A stretch of DNA of 30,932 bases, from NCBI GenBank assembly GCA_003521845.1, contig DPHB01000035.1, positions 12,749-43,680 of the forward strand, in the 5' to 3' direction. Origin of the DNA: Oceanospirillaceae bacterium (GTDB taxonomy: Bacteria > Pseudomonadota > Gammaproteobacteria > Pseudomonadales > Balneatricaceae). Positions 1-8,420 of this stretch are shown here, piece after piece. Position numbers and translations under genes: made by a program. The notes below the pieces were generated by a model that did no database searches, was not told the DNA's origin, and was given only the letters and a program-made list of their open reading frames with translations. The stretch's first letter is position 1; every line of letters starts with the position of its first letter.

Positions 1-275
1 ACATCTCTAATTCCAGCCACGCGCCCTGCTGATATTTCGGCATCAAAGCTAGGCCAGCCACAGCCGGCATTAAACTTACTATCACTCACAAACAATTCAG
101 TACCACAACAATGGCAAGTATAAACACCAGGCTCGAAATGCTGGTCAAATTGCCCCGTATAGGGACGTTCGGTGCCCTTTTGACGGCATACATGATAGGC
201 CGCGGGACTGAGCTTTTGCTGCCACTCCAATTCACTTAACGGCGTAAAATTTTGTTTTTTATCTTGCTCGCTCAT
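1..275 (-). CDS. msrB: Peptide-methionine (R)-S-oxide reductase MsrB, partial (C-terminal part beyond the window)
   Basis: Reduces methionine-R-sulfoxide in oxidised proteins, using thioredoxin as electron donor. I translated it from the ATG at 273-275 (minus strand): 91 codons run to the window edge. The N-terminal zinc-site pair is visible in CHCCG (Cys54, Cys57), followed by the family motif GCGWPSF at about residues 71-77. MsrB proteins are usually about 130-145 aa, so the second zinc CxxC and the catalytic Cys lie outside the window. An AAGG sequence precedes the start. It is divergent from alaA, with 184 bases between the two starts. The family assignment is secure from the motifs; the completeness of the gene cannot be judged. 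Confidence 0.9.
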   Translation of the reverse strand, partial: MSEQDKKQNFTPLSELEWQQKLSPAAYHVCRQKGTERPYTGQFDQHFEPGVYTCHCCGTELFVSDSKFNAGCGWPSFDAEISAGRVAGIRD

Positions 276-397
276 AACCCTTACCTATGGCACGTTTGCT
301 GATCGCAATAACATCTCTTGTCACCGCCCTTATGGCTAGATTAGCAAATTTTTTAAGTGAACTTACGAAAATAACAAAAACATGTCTCATTTTGGAA

Positions 398-425
398 TTG
401 ATTAATAAAATTTACTACGTATGAT
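398..425 (+). promoter_or_regulatory. Candidate sigma70 promoter of alaA
   Basis: TTGATT at 398-403 and TATGAT at 420-425 are separated by 16 bases and lie 34 bases upstream of the alaA ATG, in an AT-rich stretch between two divergent genes. This is pattern matching only; the spacer is one base shorter than ideal. Confidence 0.35.
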
Positions 426-459
426 TAGTTTTTATTATCAACTACTGTAAAGCATCACT

Positions 460-1698
460 ATGTCTCAGATTAAAAAATCTCACAAGCTTAACAATGTATG
501 CTACGACATTCGTGGCCCTGTGATGGAAGAAGCGAAGCGCCTAGAAGACGAAGGCAGCCGTATAATAAAGCTCAATATCGGCAACCCAGCGCCGTTTGGC
601 TTTGATGCACCAGAAGAGATCATGCAAGACGTGGTACACAACCTATCCAATGCCCAAGGCTACTGTGATTCAAAAGGTTTATTTGCAGCCCGTAAAGCCA
701 TCATGCACGAATGCCAACGCAAGCGCATTGCCAATGTCACCATCGAAGACATTTACATAGGCAATGGCGTTAGTGAGCTGATCGTCATGGCCATGCAAGC
801 ATTATTGAATGAAGGCGATGAAGTCCTCATCCCCTCACCTGACTACCCGCTGTGGACGGCCGCGGTGGCCCTCTCGGGTGGCAGCCCTGTACATTACCGT
901 TGCGATGAAGAAAATGGCTGGCAGCCAGATCTTGAAGACATCGCCAGCAAAATCAGCCCCCGCACCAAGGGCATTGTGGTAATCAACCCTAACAATCCTA
1001 CTGGTGCCGTATATAGCGAAGAAACCCTGCTAGCGCTTATGGAATTGGCACGTCAAAACAACTTGACCATTTACGCTGATGAAATCTATGACAAGATTGT
1101 TTATGACGGCGCAGTAGCAACCCCCATGGGCAGTCTGGCCGATGATGTGTTCTGCATTAGTTTTAACGGCTTATCAAAGTCCTACCGCGCGGCAGGCTTT
1201 CGCTCTGGTTGGATGGTGTTATCTGGCGCCAAGCACCGCGCCAAGGACTACATCCAAGGCTTGGACATGCTAGCTAGTATGCGTTTGTGTGCCAACGTGC
1301 CATCTATGCACGCCATTCAGACGGCCCTAGGAGGCTACCAGAGCATTAATGAGCTTATCGAGGGGGATGGACGCCTTATTCGCCAAAGAGACCTAGCATG
1401 GCAAATGCTAACGGCTCTACCTGGTGTTACCTGCCACAAGCCGCAAGGTGCTTTGTACCTATTTCCGCGCCTCGATCCGGAAATTTATACCATCGACAAC
1501 GACGAAAAATTTGCTTTTGGCTTACTCTCCCAACAAAAGGTATTGGTGGTGCAAGGCAGCGGCTTTAACTTGAATGACCACAACCACTTCCGCGTCGTCT
1601 TTTTGCCACACGAAGAGCAGCTCATCGAGGCCGTAGGTCGCATAGCGACCTACTTAGCCACCCTGCGCAACGACCCCTCCGCTATTGATGCGCGCTAA
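460..1698 (+). CDS. alaA: Alanine transaminase AlaA (PLP-dependent class I/II aminotransferase)
   Basis: Transfers the amino group of glutamate to pyruvate to make alanine, in the cytosol. The 412-aa protein is collinear with E. coli AlaA (about 405 aa) from the first residues; the NVCYDIRGP and LNIGNPAPFGFDAP segments are nearly identical to what I remember of AlaA. Fold-type I landmarks are present: NPNNPTG at 176-182, the YADEIYDK segment near 205-212, the PLP Schiff-base lysine in GLSK (Lys240), and the arginine-bearing GFRSGW at 246-251. It stands alone on the plus strand, with a hairpin after its stop. The next gene is convergent. Nothing is odd about length or motifs. Confidence 0.93.
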   Translation: MSQIKKSHKLNNVCYDIRGPVMEEAKRLEDEGSRIIKLNIGNPAPFGFDAPEEIMQDVVHNLSNAQGYCDSKGLFAARKAIMHECQRKRIANVTIEDIYIGNGVSELIVMAMQALLNEGDEVLIPSPDYPLWTAAVALSGGSPVHYRCDEENGWQPDLEDIASKISPRTKGIVVINPNNPTGAVYSEETLLALMELARQNNLTIYADEIYDKIVYDGAVATPMGSLADDVFCISFNGLSKSYRAAGFRSGWMVLSGAKHRAKDYIQGLDMLASMRLCANVPSMHAIQTALGGYQSINELIEGDGRLIRQRDLAWQMLTALPGVTCHKPQGALYLFPRLDPEIYTIDNDEKFAFGLLSQQKVLVVQGSGFNLNDHNHFRVVFLPHEEQLIEAVGRIATYLATLRNDPSAIDAR

Positions 1699-1708
1699 GC
1701 TCTATCTG

Positions 1709-1736
1709 GTGGCGCTAGCTATTCCGCTAGTGCCAC
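1709..1736. terminator. Stem-loop between convergent alaA and the methyltransferase gene
   Basis: GTGGCGCTAGC (1709-1719) pairs with GCTAGTGCCAC (1726-1736) around a 6-base loop, with one G-T pair. It begins 10 bases after the alaA stop and overlaps the last codons of the opposing gene. There is no clear T-tract on either strand, so its role as a bidirectional terminator is inferred. Confidence 0.4.
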
Positions 1737-2660
1737 AGCATAGCGATACCGCAACACCTTGAGCGGGGCTTCTGCGCGCTCAACATAATCTTCATTGCTT
1801 GGTAGACGCTCAACAAACTCCGCGGCGGGTAGGTTATCGGCAATCAATGAACGGAATTCATCCATGCTTACTCTTGGGCTATTGCAGCACAGCAATAGCG
1901 TGGCATCAGCTGCCAAAAGACGCGGCAAACGCCTTAGCAAACGGGCATAATCCTTATCAAATTCAAAGCTTCCCCGTTGAAACGTTGGTGGGTCAGCAAT
2001 CAACAGATCAAAAGGCCCCTTACGCTCCAATTTACCAATACTGTTAAGTACCTTGTAAGGCAAGTATTCAACAGCAGCGCTTTGCTGACCGTTAAGCGCC
2101 TGGTTCTCACGACCACGCTTAAGAACCCCGCCGTTCATATCGATATTCACCACCCGCTGCGCGCCACCGGCAATCGCAGCTATAGATAGGCTGCAGGTGA
2201 AAGCAAAGGTATTAAGCAGCTGCTTACCAGCGGCATTTTCTAATAACCACTGGCGGCCGGGAGCCATATCCATAAATAAGCCACTATTTTGGCGCTTCAT
2301 ATCCACCCAAAACTGCATCTCGCCTTCTGTGGCAACCAACTTATCAGGCACCTCGCCCCACAACACATGAGTAGTCGCCGGTTTGATATGTCGATGCTGA
2401 CTTGCCATACCCGTTAGTAAAGTCACAGCTTGCTGGTTAAAAGCGGCTAGCAAGGCATCTTGCAAGGCCTGCTCTGATGTTGGTTCGGCAAACCAAGTCA
2501 GCAACACAACACCCGCATAAAAATCAATGCTCAAATGCTGCCAACCAGCAAAACACGCACCACGGCCGTGCAACAAGCGCCTGGCTTGGGTGGACGGCAA
2601 GTCAACCAGCTTAGGTTGAATATGAGCAACTAGCTCGGAAATACTTAAAACGTCAGACAT
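1719..2660 (-). CDS. RlmK/RlmI-like class I SAM-dependent methyltransferase
   Basis: Probable RNA methyltransferase of 313 aa. The N-terminal ~110 residues match no domain I recognise. The rest is a Rossmann methyltransferase: an MDMAPGR segment near 130-136 that matches the substrate-side loop of the RlmI/RlmK group, the SAM-binding strand LLNTFAF near 148, an acidic strand end NIDMN (Asp174), and ADPPTF at 222-227. DPPTF resembles RlmK (the C-terminal half of RlmKL, which makes 23S m7G2069) more than RlmI. A CCNSP segment replaces the FSCS or FSNN end motif of those enzymes. No THUMP or PUA domain is visible, so substrate and position are unknown. Its start overlaps the end of the NAD-kinase-like gene by 8 bases, which suggests translational coupling in the trmH-pdxB run. 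Confidence 0.75.
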   Translation of the reverse strand: MSDVLSISELVAHIQPKLVDLPSTQARRLLHGRGACFAGWQHLSIDFYAGVVLLTWFAEPTSEQALQDALLAAFNQQAVTLLTGMASQHRHIKPATTHVLWGEVPDKLVATEGEMQFWVDMKRQNSGLFMDMAPGRQWLLENAAGKQLLNTFAFTCSLSIAAIAGGAQRVVNIDMNGGVLKRGRENQALNGQQSAAVEYLPYKVLNSIGKLERKGPFDLLIADPPTFQRGSFEFDKDYARLLRRLPRLLAADATLLLCCNSPRVSMDEFRSLIADNLPAAEFVERLPSNEDYVERAEAPLKVLRYRYAVALAE

Positions 2661-3768
2661 GGGGGTTGCCTATTGGATATAAAACATGATCATTAAAGCC
2701 ACACATAACTGGCACGACACCTTGCAAGGCCTCATCTAACTCAGGGTCACCCGTATCAACTAACATAGGTTGATTGTTGAGGGCTTTAAGCTTGGTCTTA
2801 GTGGCTAGCACATGAACCTTGTCGAGACCAATTGAGCGAATTAACTTCGCACTCAACTGCTGATTACCACGACCAAATAGATGCCCCTGCCCACCAATTA
2901 AGGTCAACACCATAGCGCATTCACGACCATGACAAAGGGCTAGCAGTTGCTGAGCTGTCACATCAGATGCCAACAGCTTGCCATTTTCGATTACATCAAC
3001 ACCTAACAAGGTGTTGTCTAGACCTAGCACGCCCATGACAGCGGCTACCGTCGACCCCGAGCCCATGATGTAGCGCACGTCCGCGTGCATATTTTCAATC
3101 ATAAACTCGGCTATATCATGCAGCACCAGCTCTTCTACTTCGACGCCACTGGACTTAGTTGCTTGCATAAATTGGTGCTCTTCCGGTACCAATAACTCAC
3201 CGTAATAACGTGAACGTACACGACCTTCGCGAAAAGCCACTTCATCAATGTCACGCACTTCATGACTACGTAAGCTGACTAGGTCACCTCGCATTAACTG
3301 CGCCACCACTTGGCCCGCTGCTGTGGGCGTAATACCATAAACACCCGAGTGAATTTTTACCCCTGCCGGTACGCCCACTACGGGGACCTGGTCACCGATA
3401 GCTGCCAACATATCCCTAGCCGTGCCATCGCCACCGACAAACATGATTACCGACACACCGGCTGCCAGCAAACCTTTGGCAGCGGCCAAGGTGTCTGTTG
3501 CGGTGGATGGTTCACTCTTTGCCACGCCGACAACCTGCACTGCTAGGCCAACAGAACGCGCACAAGTCTCGCCCATATTGCCGGCCCAGCAATACACCTC
3601 AACATCCATACCCTGCAGGGCTTGCAAGGCAATTATACAGCGTTCATTGGCGCGTGGCACCGCACCTAACGCTAAGGCTTCCTTAGCAACATTATCGCTA
3701 CCTTTAAGCGCCACACTTCCCCCTAGACCGGCCCAAGGGTTAACGATCAAACCAAGCTTAAAACTCAT
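2653..3768 (-). CDS. ATP-NAD kinase family protein (NAD-kinase-like / AcoX-like)
   Basis: A 371-aa member of the NAD kinase/diacylglycerol kinase fold. The N-terminus reads LGLIVNPWAGLGG, and the nucleotide-binding motif GGDGT is at 112-116 in the context VGGDGTARD. It is longer than housekeeping NadK (about 290 aa) and has the C-terminal half typical of the 'ATP-NAD kinase family' paralogues often found near pdxB or acetoin genes. Whether it phosphorylates NAD or another substrate is not known from sequence. Its ATG lies one base after the pdxB stop, with an AAGGTGA ribosome-binding site inside the end of pdxB, so co-translation with pdxB is likely. Its stop overlaps the next gene's start. 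Confidence 0.8.
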   Translation of the reverse strand: MSFKLGLIVNPWAGLGGSVALKGSDNVAKEALALGAVPRANERCIIALQALQGMDVEVYCWAGNMGETCARSVGLAVQVVGVAKSEPSTATDTLAAAKGLLAAGVSVIMFVGGDGTARDMLAAIGDQVPVVGVPAGVKIHSGVYGITPTAAGQVVAQLMRGDLVSLRSHEVRDIDEVAFREGRVRSRYYGELLVPEEHQFMQATKSSGVEVEELVLHDIAEFMIENMHADVRYIMGSGSTVAAVMGVLGLDNTLLGVDVIENGKLLASDVTAQQLLALCHGRECAMVLTLIGGQGHLFGRGNQQLSAKLIRSIGLDKVHVLATKTKLKALNNQPMLVDTGDPELDEALQGVVPVMCGFNDHVLYPIGNPHV

Positions 3769-3769
3769 A

Positions 3770-4930
3770 TTATTTCACCTTAAACCCCAAGCCTGAGAGC
3801 AACATACGATCTTCCTTGTTGGTCAAACCAAGTACAGCAAGTGTGCCAAACTCACGCCGAATTGGGTAATGTTTACGCAACTTATCAAATTCACCAGCCA
3901 CTTGTTCAGTAGCTTGTTGCGGTAGCACTTTTAGGGTTCGACCGGCATCTTGAGTGATGTTATATACGCTATTAACGGCCGCATTTAACACCACCTTCGC
4001 ATCAGCACTATCACCCACACCAAGCTGCTGCACAGCCGCTGTTGGCAACAAAGGCGCCAAGGTTTGTGTAATCGGTAAATTAAAGTGCCGACACAAGCTC
4101 TGGTAGATCATTTCAGTGCCCCTTACCTTACCTTCTAGGGAATGGCCCGCGATATGCGGCGTCACGACTTGGCAATAGGGGGCAATGGCTGGGTCGACGT
4201 TAGGTTCATGTTGCCAAACATCCAAATACACTAACAAGTCATTACTAGTCTGTAGGCGATCTAACAATGCCGGCTGCTCAACAACTTCGCCGCGGCCAGC
4301 ACTGATCAATACACTATTAGGCCGCAAATTTTGAATCAAATTGGCATTTAATAAATTAGCAGTTGCCTGATCAGCATTTTTGGTCAACGGTGTATGCAGG
4401 CTGACGATATCGGCCGTGGCGAGCAACTCAGCCAAACTCACGTAAGGTAAGTCAGGGTATAGCAGTGACTCTTGCTTTGGCGGATCACTGCATATCACCT
4501 TGAGGCCAGCAGCTTGTAAACGCTTGATCAAGCGCCCACCGACATTACCAGCCCCTACTACACCAATGGTGGCCTGCCGAGGATCTATACCATGCACTTG
4601 CCAAGCGTGGTTAATGGCACTAATGGCATAATCCACCACACCTTCGGCATTACACCCTGGGGCATTACTCCAAGCTATATCGTTGGCATCCATATAGGTG
4701 GTATCTAGGTGATCAATACCAATGGTACAGGTGCCGACAAATTTGACCTTACTTGCCTGCAGCAGCTTAGGCGTAACCTGCGCCGTAGAGCGCAGCACTA
4801 AGGCATCTGCATGGGCTACTTGTTGGGGCTGTATAGCGCGGCCATCAACCTTAGTTAGGTTGGCAATGGAGGCAAAAAACTCATCCAACAATAGAATATT
4901 TTCGTCCGCAACAATGTTCAACTTGGTCAT
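3770..4930 (-). CDS. pdxB: Erythronate-4-phosphate dehydrogenase PdxB
   Basis: Second step of the DXP-dependent pathway to pyridoxal phosphate: oxidises 4-phosphoerythronate with NAD. The 386-aa length fits the family (about 380). It belongs to the D-2-hydroxyacid dehydrogenase fold: TCTIGIDHLD near 67-76, the NAD-binding GAGNVG at 126-131, and the catalytic Arg/Glu/His set at Arg213 (SAGRGE), Glu242 (WQHEP) and His259 (TPHIAGHS). The C-terminal ~100 residues correspond to the PdxB dimerisation domain. It follows trmH after 43 bases on the same strand and is followed almost without gap by the NAD-kinase-like gene. The identification rests on the whole-length resemblance as well as the triad. 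Confidence 0.93.
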   Translation of the reverse strand: MTKLNIVADENILLLDEFFASIANLTKVDGRAIQPQQVAHADALVLRSTAQVTPKLLQASKVKFVGTCTIGIDHLDTTYMDANDIAWSNAPGCNAEGVVDYAISAINHAWQVHGIDPRQATIGVVGAGNVGGRLIKRLQAAGLKVICSDPPKQESLLYPDLPYVSLAELLATADIVSLHTPLTKNADQATANLLNANLIQNLRPNSVLISAGRGEVVEQPALLDRLQTSNDLLVYLDVWQHEPNVDPAIAPYCQVVTPHIAGHSLEGKVRGTEMIYQSLCRHFNLPITQTLAPLLPTAAVQQLGVGDSADAKVVLNAAVNSVYNITQDAGRTLKVLPQQATEQVAGEFDKLRKHYPIRREFGTLAVLGLTNKEDRMLLSGLGFKVK

Positions 4931-4973
4931 GTACCAGCTTCCTTAAATGTAAATGGGCGCGCTTAGTTTGGTG

Positions 4974-5678
4974 TCAAGCAAATGTCCGTCGTTCCACCGT
5001 GCCAGCACGGGCCTGAGAATACCACTGGCTTAGGTTGGGCACGTCGGCATTTTCATCCATAGCTGGGTACTGTAATCCGTATCTATGACAGTAATCAGCT
5101 ATGGCAGGGTGGCACCAGCGAAACAAGGTGTCGGCATAGTCGTCGCCTGCGAGCTGTGGTTGTGCGTACATACCGGCCAATTCACGCTGGCGCTGTGCCT
5201 CTAAAAGTATCACCGCAGCGGCTACAGAAACATTAAACGAATGCACCATACCAAGCATAGGGATAACCACATGATGGTCAGCAGCAGCAACGGCCCTAGG
5301 ACTGACACCTGCCATTTCGGCACCCAGTATTAATGCCGTTGGTTTAGTGTAATCTAAGCCTCTAAAATCAACTGCTGTAGCGCTAAAATGCGCAGCTACA
5401 AGTTGCATATTCTGTTGCTTTGCAGCCAGCAAAGCCGTGTCTATCTGGTCATATTGATCAACACTTACCCATTGCTGGCTACCTCGCGCGGTACCACTAT
5501 AGTCACGATAGCCTTCGGCTGGTGTGACAGCATGAGCACGATGAATGCCAACAGCATCACAAGTGCGTAGCAAAGCAGCAATATTTTGTGCCTTATTCAC
5601 TTGATCAGTAATAATAGTTAGGTCGAGTTGGCGTCGTGCCAAGGTGTCTTGAAACTTAGCCAGGCGAGATGGTGTCAT
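4974..5678 (-). CDS. trmH: tRNA (guanosine(18)-2'-O)-methyltransferase TrmH
   Basis: Methylates the 2'-OH of G18 in the tRNA D-loop (SpoU/SPOUT family). At 234 aa it is close to E. coli TrmH (229 aa). The N-terminus carries the ARRQLDLTI segment and the RNA-binding NIAALLRTCDAVG motif with the conserved Arg. The knotted SAM site is built by LILGAEMAG (about 121-129), VVIPMLGMVHSFNVSVA (about 142-158) and the EAQRQRELAGMY tail, all TrmH-like. It heads a minus-strand run with pdxB and is divergent from pheA, with 96 bases between the starts. Confidence 0.93.
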   Translation of the reverse strand: MTPSRLAKFQDTLARRQLDLTIITDQVNKAQNIAALLRTCDAVGIHRAHAVTPAEGYRDYSGTARGSQQWVSVDQYDQIDTALLAAKQQNMQLVAAHFSATAVDFRGLDYTKPTALILGAEMAGVSPRAVAAADHHVVIPMLGMVHSFNVSVAAAVILLEAQRQRELAGMYAQPQLAGDDYADTLFRWCHPAIADYCHRYGLQYPAMDENADVPNLSQWYSQARAGTVERRTFA

Positions 5679-5774
5679 AGGAAAAATATGTTATCGATAT
5701 AAAACACCAATGATACCAACTTAGGGCCAGTTTTTGGTACACTAAGGCTCGAATTAATTTGATTATTTCACTAC

Positions 5775-6629
5775 ATGAACAACAGCCAAACAAAAGTCCT
5801 AGCCTTTCAAGGCCACGAAGGTGCCTATTCTCACTTGTCATGCACCAAAGTATTTCCTGGCATCCCAACACTCGCCTGCCTTACTTTTGCCGATGCCATG
5901 CAAACCGTAGAGCGCGGTGCAGCCGATATCGCCATGATTCCAGTTGAAAACTCAACGGCTGGGCGGGTGGAGGAAATATACCGACAGCTACCACAAACGT
6001 CCTTGTATATCATTGGGGAGCACTTTGAGCCCGTTAATCACTGCTTGATGGCCATCAAAGGCAGCCACATTGATAATATCAAAACCGTTGCTTCACACCC
6101 GCAAGCACTGGCCCAGTGCTACCAGCGTACCAATAGTCTTGGCATGCGTCCGCAAGCCACACTTGACACAGCGGGTGCAGCTGTAGAAGTAAGCCAACGC
6201 CAAGACCCAAGTCATGGCGCTATTGCGTCTAGTTTAGCCGCTGAGCTTTATCAGCTGGATATTTTACAAGACAACTTCCAAGACGTTGATGGCAACACAA
6301 CGCGCTTTTTAATTTTGTCCCGCGAACATCGAATCCCAGTGCACGAAGCAGGTAAAAAATACATTACTTCTTTCTTATTCACCGTGCGCAACATTCCATC
6401 GGCACTTTATAAAGCCATGGGGGGGTTTGCCACCAATGGTGTAAACATGGTTAAGCTAGAAAGCTACACGCCTGGTGGGCGTATGGTTGCTACCCAATTC
6501 CATGTCGATTGTGAAGCTCACCCAGACGACCCTAATATGATATTGGCCATGGATGAACTTGCTTATTTCGCGAAAAACATTCGTATGCTTGGCACCTACC
6601 CTGCCAGCCCATACCGCGATGCCGAGTAA
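5775..6629 (+). CDS. pheA: Prephenate dehydratase, monofunctional, with C-terminal ACT domain
   Basis: Converts prephenate to phenylpyruvate in phenylalanine synthesis. The 284-aa protein has the catalytic domain from about residue 8 (FQGHEGAYSH) through the IPVENSTAGRV segment to the TTRF motif at 175-178, then an ACT regulatory domain from about 196. There is no chorismate mutase domain at the N-terminus, unlike the P-protein of most gammaproteobacteria. The ACT effector segment reads ESYTPGG (229-235) where the classical P-protein has an ESRP motif; this version resembles what I remember from alphaproteobacterial monofunctional enzymes. No strong ribosome-binding site precedes the ATG. The next gene follows within 10 bases of the stop. 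Confidence 0.9.
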   Translation: MNNSQTKVLAFQGHEGAYSHLSCTKVFPGIPTLACLTFADAMQTVERGAADIAMIPVENSTAGRVEEIYRQLPQTSLYIIGEHFEPVNHCLMAIKGSHIDNIKTVASHPQALAQCYQRTNSLGMRPQATLDTAGAAVEVSQRQDPSHGAIASSLAAELYQLDILQDNFQDVDGNTTRFLILSREHRIPVHEAGKKYITSFLFTVRNIPSALYKAMGGFATNGVNMVKLESYTPGGRMVATQFHVDCEAHPDDPNMILAMDELAYFAKNIRMLGTYPASPYRDAE

Positions 6630-6639
6630 GCAACAAAGC

Positions 6640-7137
6640 ATGACAAAAATCACCCAGCTGCGCCTGGCCATCATTGCTGTTATGGCGGCTTTTATTGGTT
6701 TGATGCTAGGGCTAGAATGGGACAAGCGGCAACAGGGGGACGGCGTCTGTGACGCCAGCCATCAGTGGTGCAACAGCGATGTTTCTGGCAACAGCACAGC
6801 AATGCGAATCTCTAGCCCCCATGACGGTCAAATTATTACCCCCACTCCGATTCAAATCAATTTTTCGGGATTACCAGACGCCAACCAGCTCAGTGTACGC
6901 TTAAGCGGCCATAATATGTATATGGGCCAGTTTGACATACACCTGACTAGGCAAACTGGTGACAACCACAGTTGGCAGGCTGCAACACCGCTACCTAATT
7001 GTATCCCCAACCATGACATGATTTGGCGCCTCGACTTTTTACCCCCTTATGAAGGCTCTTTCTATTTCACCTCAACCGAAAACGCTCAACAGGGCCAGGC
7101 CCTGCAACCAGGCCTGCTGGGCGAGCCTAACCAATAA
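6640..7137 (+). CDS. Unknown membrane-anchored protein with Met/His motifs, upstream of an SCO gene
   Basis: I do not recognise a named family. With the ATG at 6640 it is 165 aa; an in-frame ATG at 6619, inside the pheA end, is an alternative. One hydrophobic segment (about residues 8-25) is followed by a soluble domain that would lie in the periplasm. Cys37, Cys44 and Cys121 occur there. HNMYMG at 91-96 and NHDM at 124-127 supply His91, Met93, Met95, His125 and Met127, a spacing reminiscent of periplasmic Cu(I)-binding proteins. It starts 10 bases after pheA and ends 59 bases before the SCO gene. A role in copper handling is inferred from that neighbour and the residues, not from a domain match. 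Confidence 0.65.
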   Translation: MTKITQLRLAIIAVMAAFIGLMLGLEWDKRQQGDGVCDASHQWCNSDVSGNSTAMRISSPHDGQIITPTPIQINFSGLPDANQLSVRLSGHNMYMGQFDIHLTRQTGDNHSWQAATPLPNCIPNHDMIWRLDFLPPYEGSFYFTSTENAQQGQALQPGLLGEPNQ

Positions 7138-7196
7138 ACCATCACACAATTACTGTTGCCAGCGACTGTAATAAGAGCAACCAAGGATCAGACCAC

Positions 7197-7790
7197 ATGA
7201 GCAACAAATCCAAGCTAGCTTATCTGTTAAGTCTTATATTACTATTTGGCGCAGGCATTTGGGCCGCCAGTCAAGATTTTTGGCAATCCAAAAACTCCAC
7301 CCCTTATGCCGCCCTTGGTGGTGAATTCACCTTAAACAGCAGCACTGGTGAAGTAAGCCTAAGCGATTACAAAGGCAAGTTGGTAGCGCTTTATTTTGGT
7401 TTCATGTCTTGTCCAGACGTCTGCCCTACGGCCTTGTCATCTATGTCAGCAGCCATGCGTAGCCTAGATGAAGATCAGCAAACACAAATTCAACCACTGT
7501 TTATTAGTGTTGACCCCGCTCGTGACACACTGGATAACATGGCCGCGTTTACCGCCTATTTTCACCCAACAATGAAAGGCTTGACGGCAGATCTAGCTTA
7601 CTTGGAGCAGTTGGCTCGTCAGTACGGCGCTTATTTCCGTCATATACCTTTAACAGATTCAGCCTTAGGCTACACAGTCGATCACACGTCACGCATCTAT
7701 GTCATAGACCAAGACGGAAAACTTGTCACCACCATACCCCATGCCACACCAGTAACAGAAATCATCAGCATCTTTGAACAACACCTGTGA
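7197..7790 (+). CDS. SCO1/SenC family copper chaperone
   Basis: Membrane-anchored thioredoxin-fold protein that carries copper to cytochrome oxidase or acts as a thiol reductase in the periplasm. 197 aa: one N-terminal membrane segment (about 8-24), then the SCO domain with the copper cysteines in CPDVC (Cys72, Cys76), the FISVDPARDT segment near 102-111, and the third ligand His163 in VDHTSR. All three metal ligands are present. An AAGGA ribosome-binding site lies about 13 bases upstream of the ATG. No aa3-type oxidase is seen nearby; the only oxidase in the window is the cbb3 cluster 6 kb downstream, which it may serve. It ends 3 bases from the convergent epmC. Confidence 0.9.
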   Translation: MSNKSKLAYLLSLILLFGAGIWAASQDFWQSKNSTPYAALGGEFTLNSSTGEVSLSDYKGKLVALYFGFMSCPDVCPTALSSMSAAMRSLDEDQQTQIQPLFISVDPARDTLDNMAAFTAYFHPTMKGLTADLAYLEQLARQYGAYFRHIPLTDSALGYTVDHTSRIYVIDQDGKLVTTIPHATPVTEIISIFEQHL

Positions 7791-7793
7791 CGA

Positions 7794-8348
7794 TTACTTT
7801 AAGCTCAAGCTAGCCAAGGGTTCATCAGGCCAAGAAAAATTGGCCATAGCCCACTCACCACCAAACTCTTGTTGCAGGGTGTAAGCCCAGGTTGCGGCTC
7901 GTTCAGGTAAGCCTTGTTGCATATACTGCCGTGCTTGTTTTGCTACAGCAAAACGAAAGCGGCTATCGTCATGCGCATCACCACTAAGGTTATCGGCACT
8001 TGCATAAAACTGACGCTTGCTCGCCAGCGTAAAGATCCATTCCAGAGCCTGGGGCTTGACCTCAACCTGTTCAAACTCTGACTGCTGAGCCGAAGTGCGC
8101 CCGTCGGGGCGATACCAATAACCAAAATCTTCACACAAACGGCGCTCCGCACCTGCTACGCACCAATGCGCCACTTCATGCAGAGCACTGGCAAAATAAC
8201 CATGCGCAAACACCACCTGGTTATAGGGTGTTTGGGCGTCTGCCGGCAAATAAATTGGTTCGCCAGAACCAGCAACCAAACGGGTATTGTAAGATGTCGC
8301 AAAAAGCTCATCAAAAAGCGCAATAAGTTGCGTAACGCCCTGTTCCAT
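7794..8348 (-). CDS. epmC: Elongation factor P hydroxylase EpmC
   Basis: Hydroxylates the beta-lysylated lysine of elongation factor P (final step of the EpmA/EpmB/EpmC pathway); formerly YfcM. The 184-aa length fits the family (about 182). The N-terminus (FDELFATSYNTRLV, EPIYLPADA), the metal-binding HEVAHWC (His57, Glu58, His61), the FGYWYRPDGR segment and EVKPQALEW all match YfcM as I remember it. epmA and epmB are not in this window. It is convergent with the SCO gene and divergent from the MATE pump gene. Confidence 0.92.
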   Translation of the reverse strand: MEQGVTQLIALFDELFATSYNTRLVAGSGEPIYLPADAQTPYNQVVFAHGYFASALHEVAHWCVAGAERRLCEDFGYWYRPDGRTSAQQSEFEQVEVKPQALEWIFTLASKRQFYASADNLSGDAHDDSRFRFAVAKQARQYMQQGLPERAATWAYTLQQEFGGEWAMANFSWPDEPLASLSLK

Positions 8349-8420
8349 ATCGTCAATTCTAATGCATAAATACTAGTGAAAGGCTATTATAGCGCATCCA
8401 AATTTTTCTCTCCTTTATTC

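Noticed and set aside
5656..5871. 71-aa frame overlapping the trmH-pheA promoter region
   Set aside because: Overlaps both genes and the spacer between them; composition is not protein-like.
8376..8420. GTG start for the MATE gene
   Set aside because: Adds 15 residues before the conserved N-terminus and has no better ribosome-binding site than the ATG at 8421.
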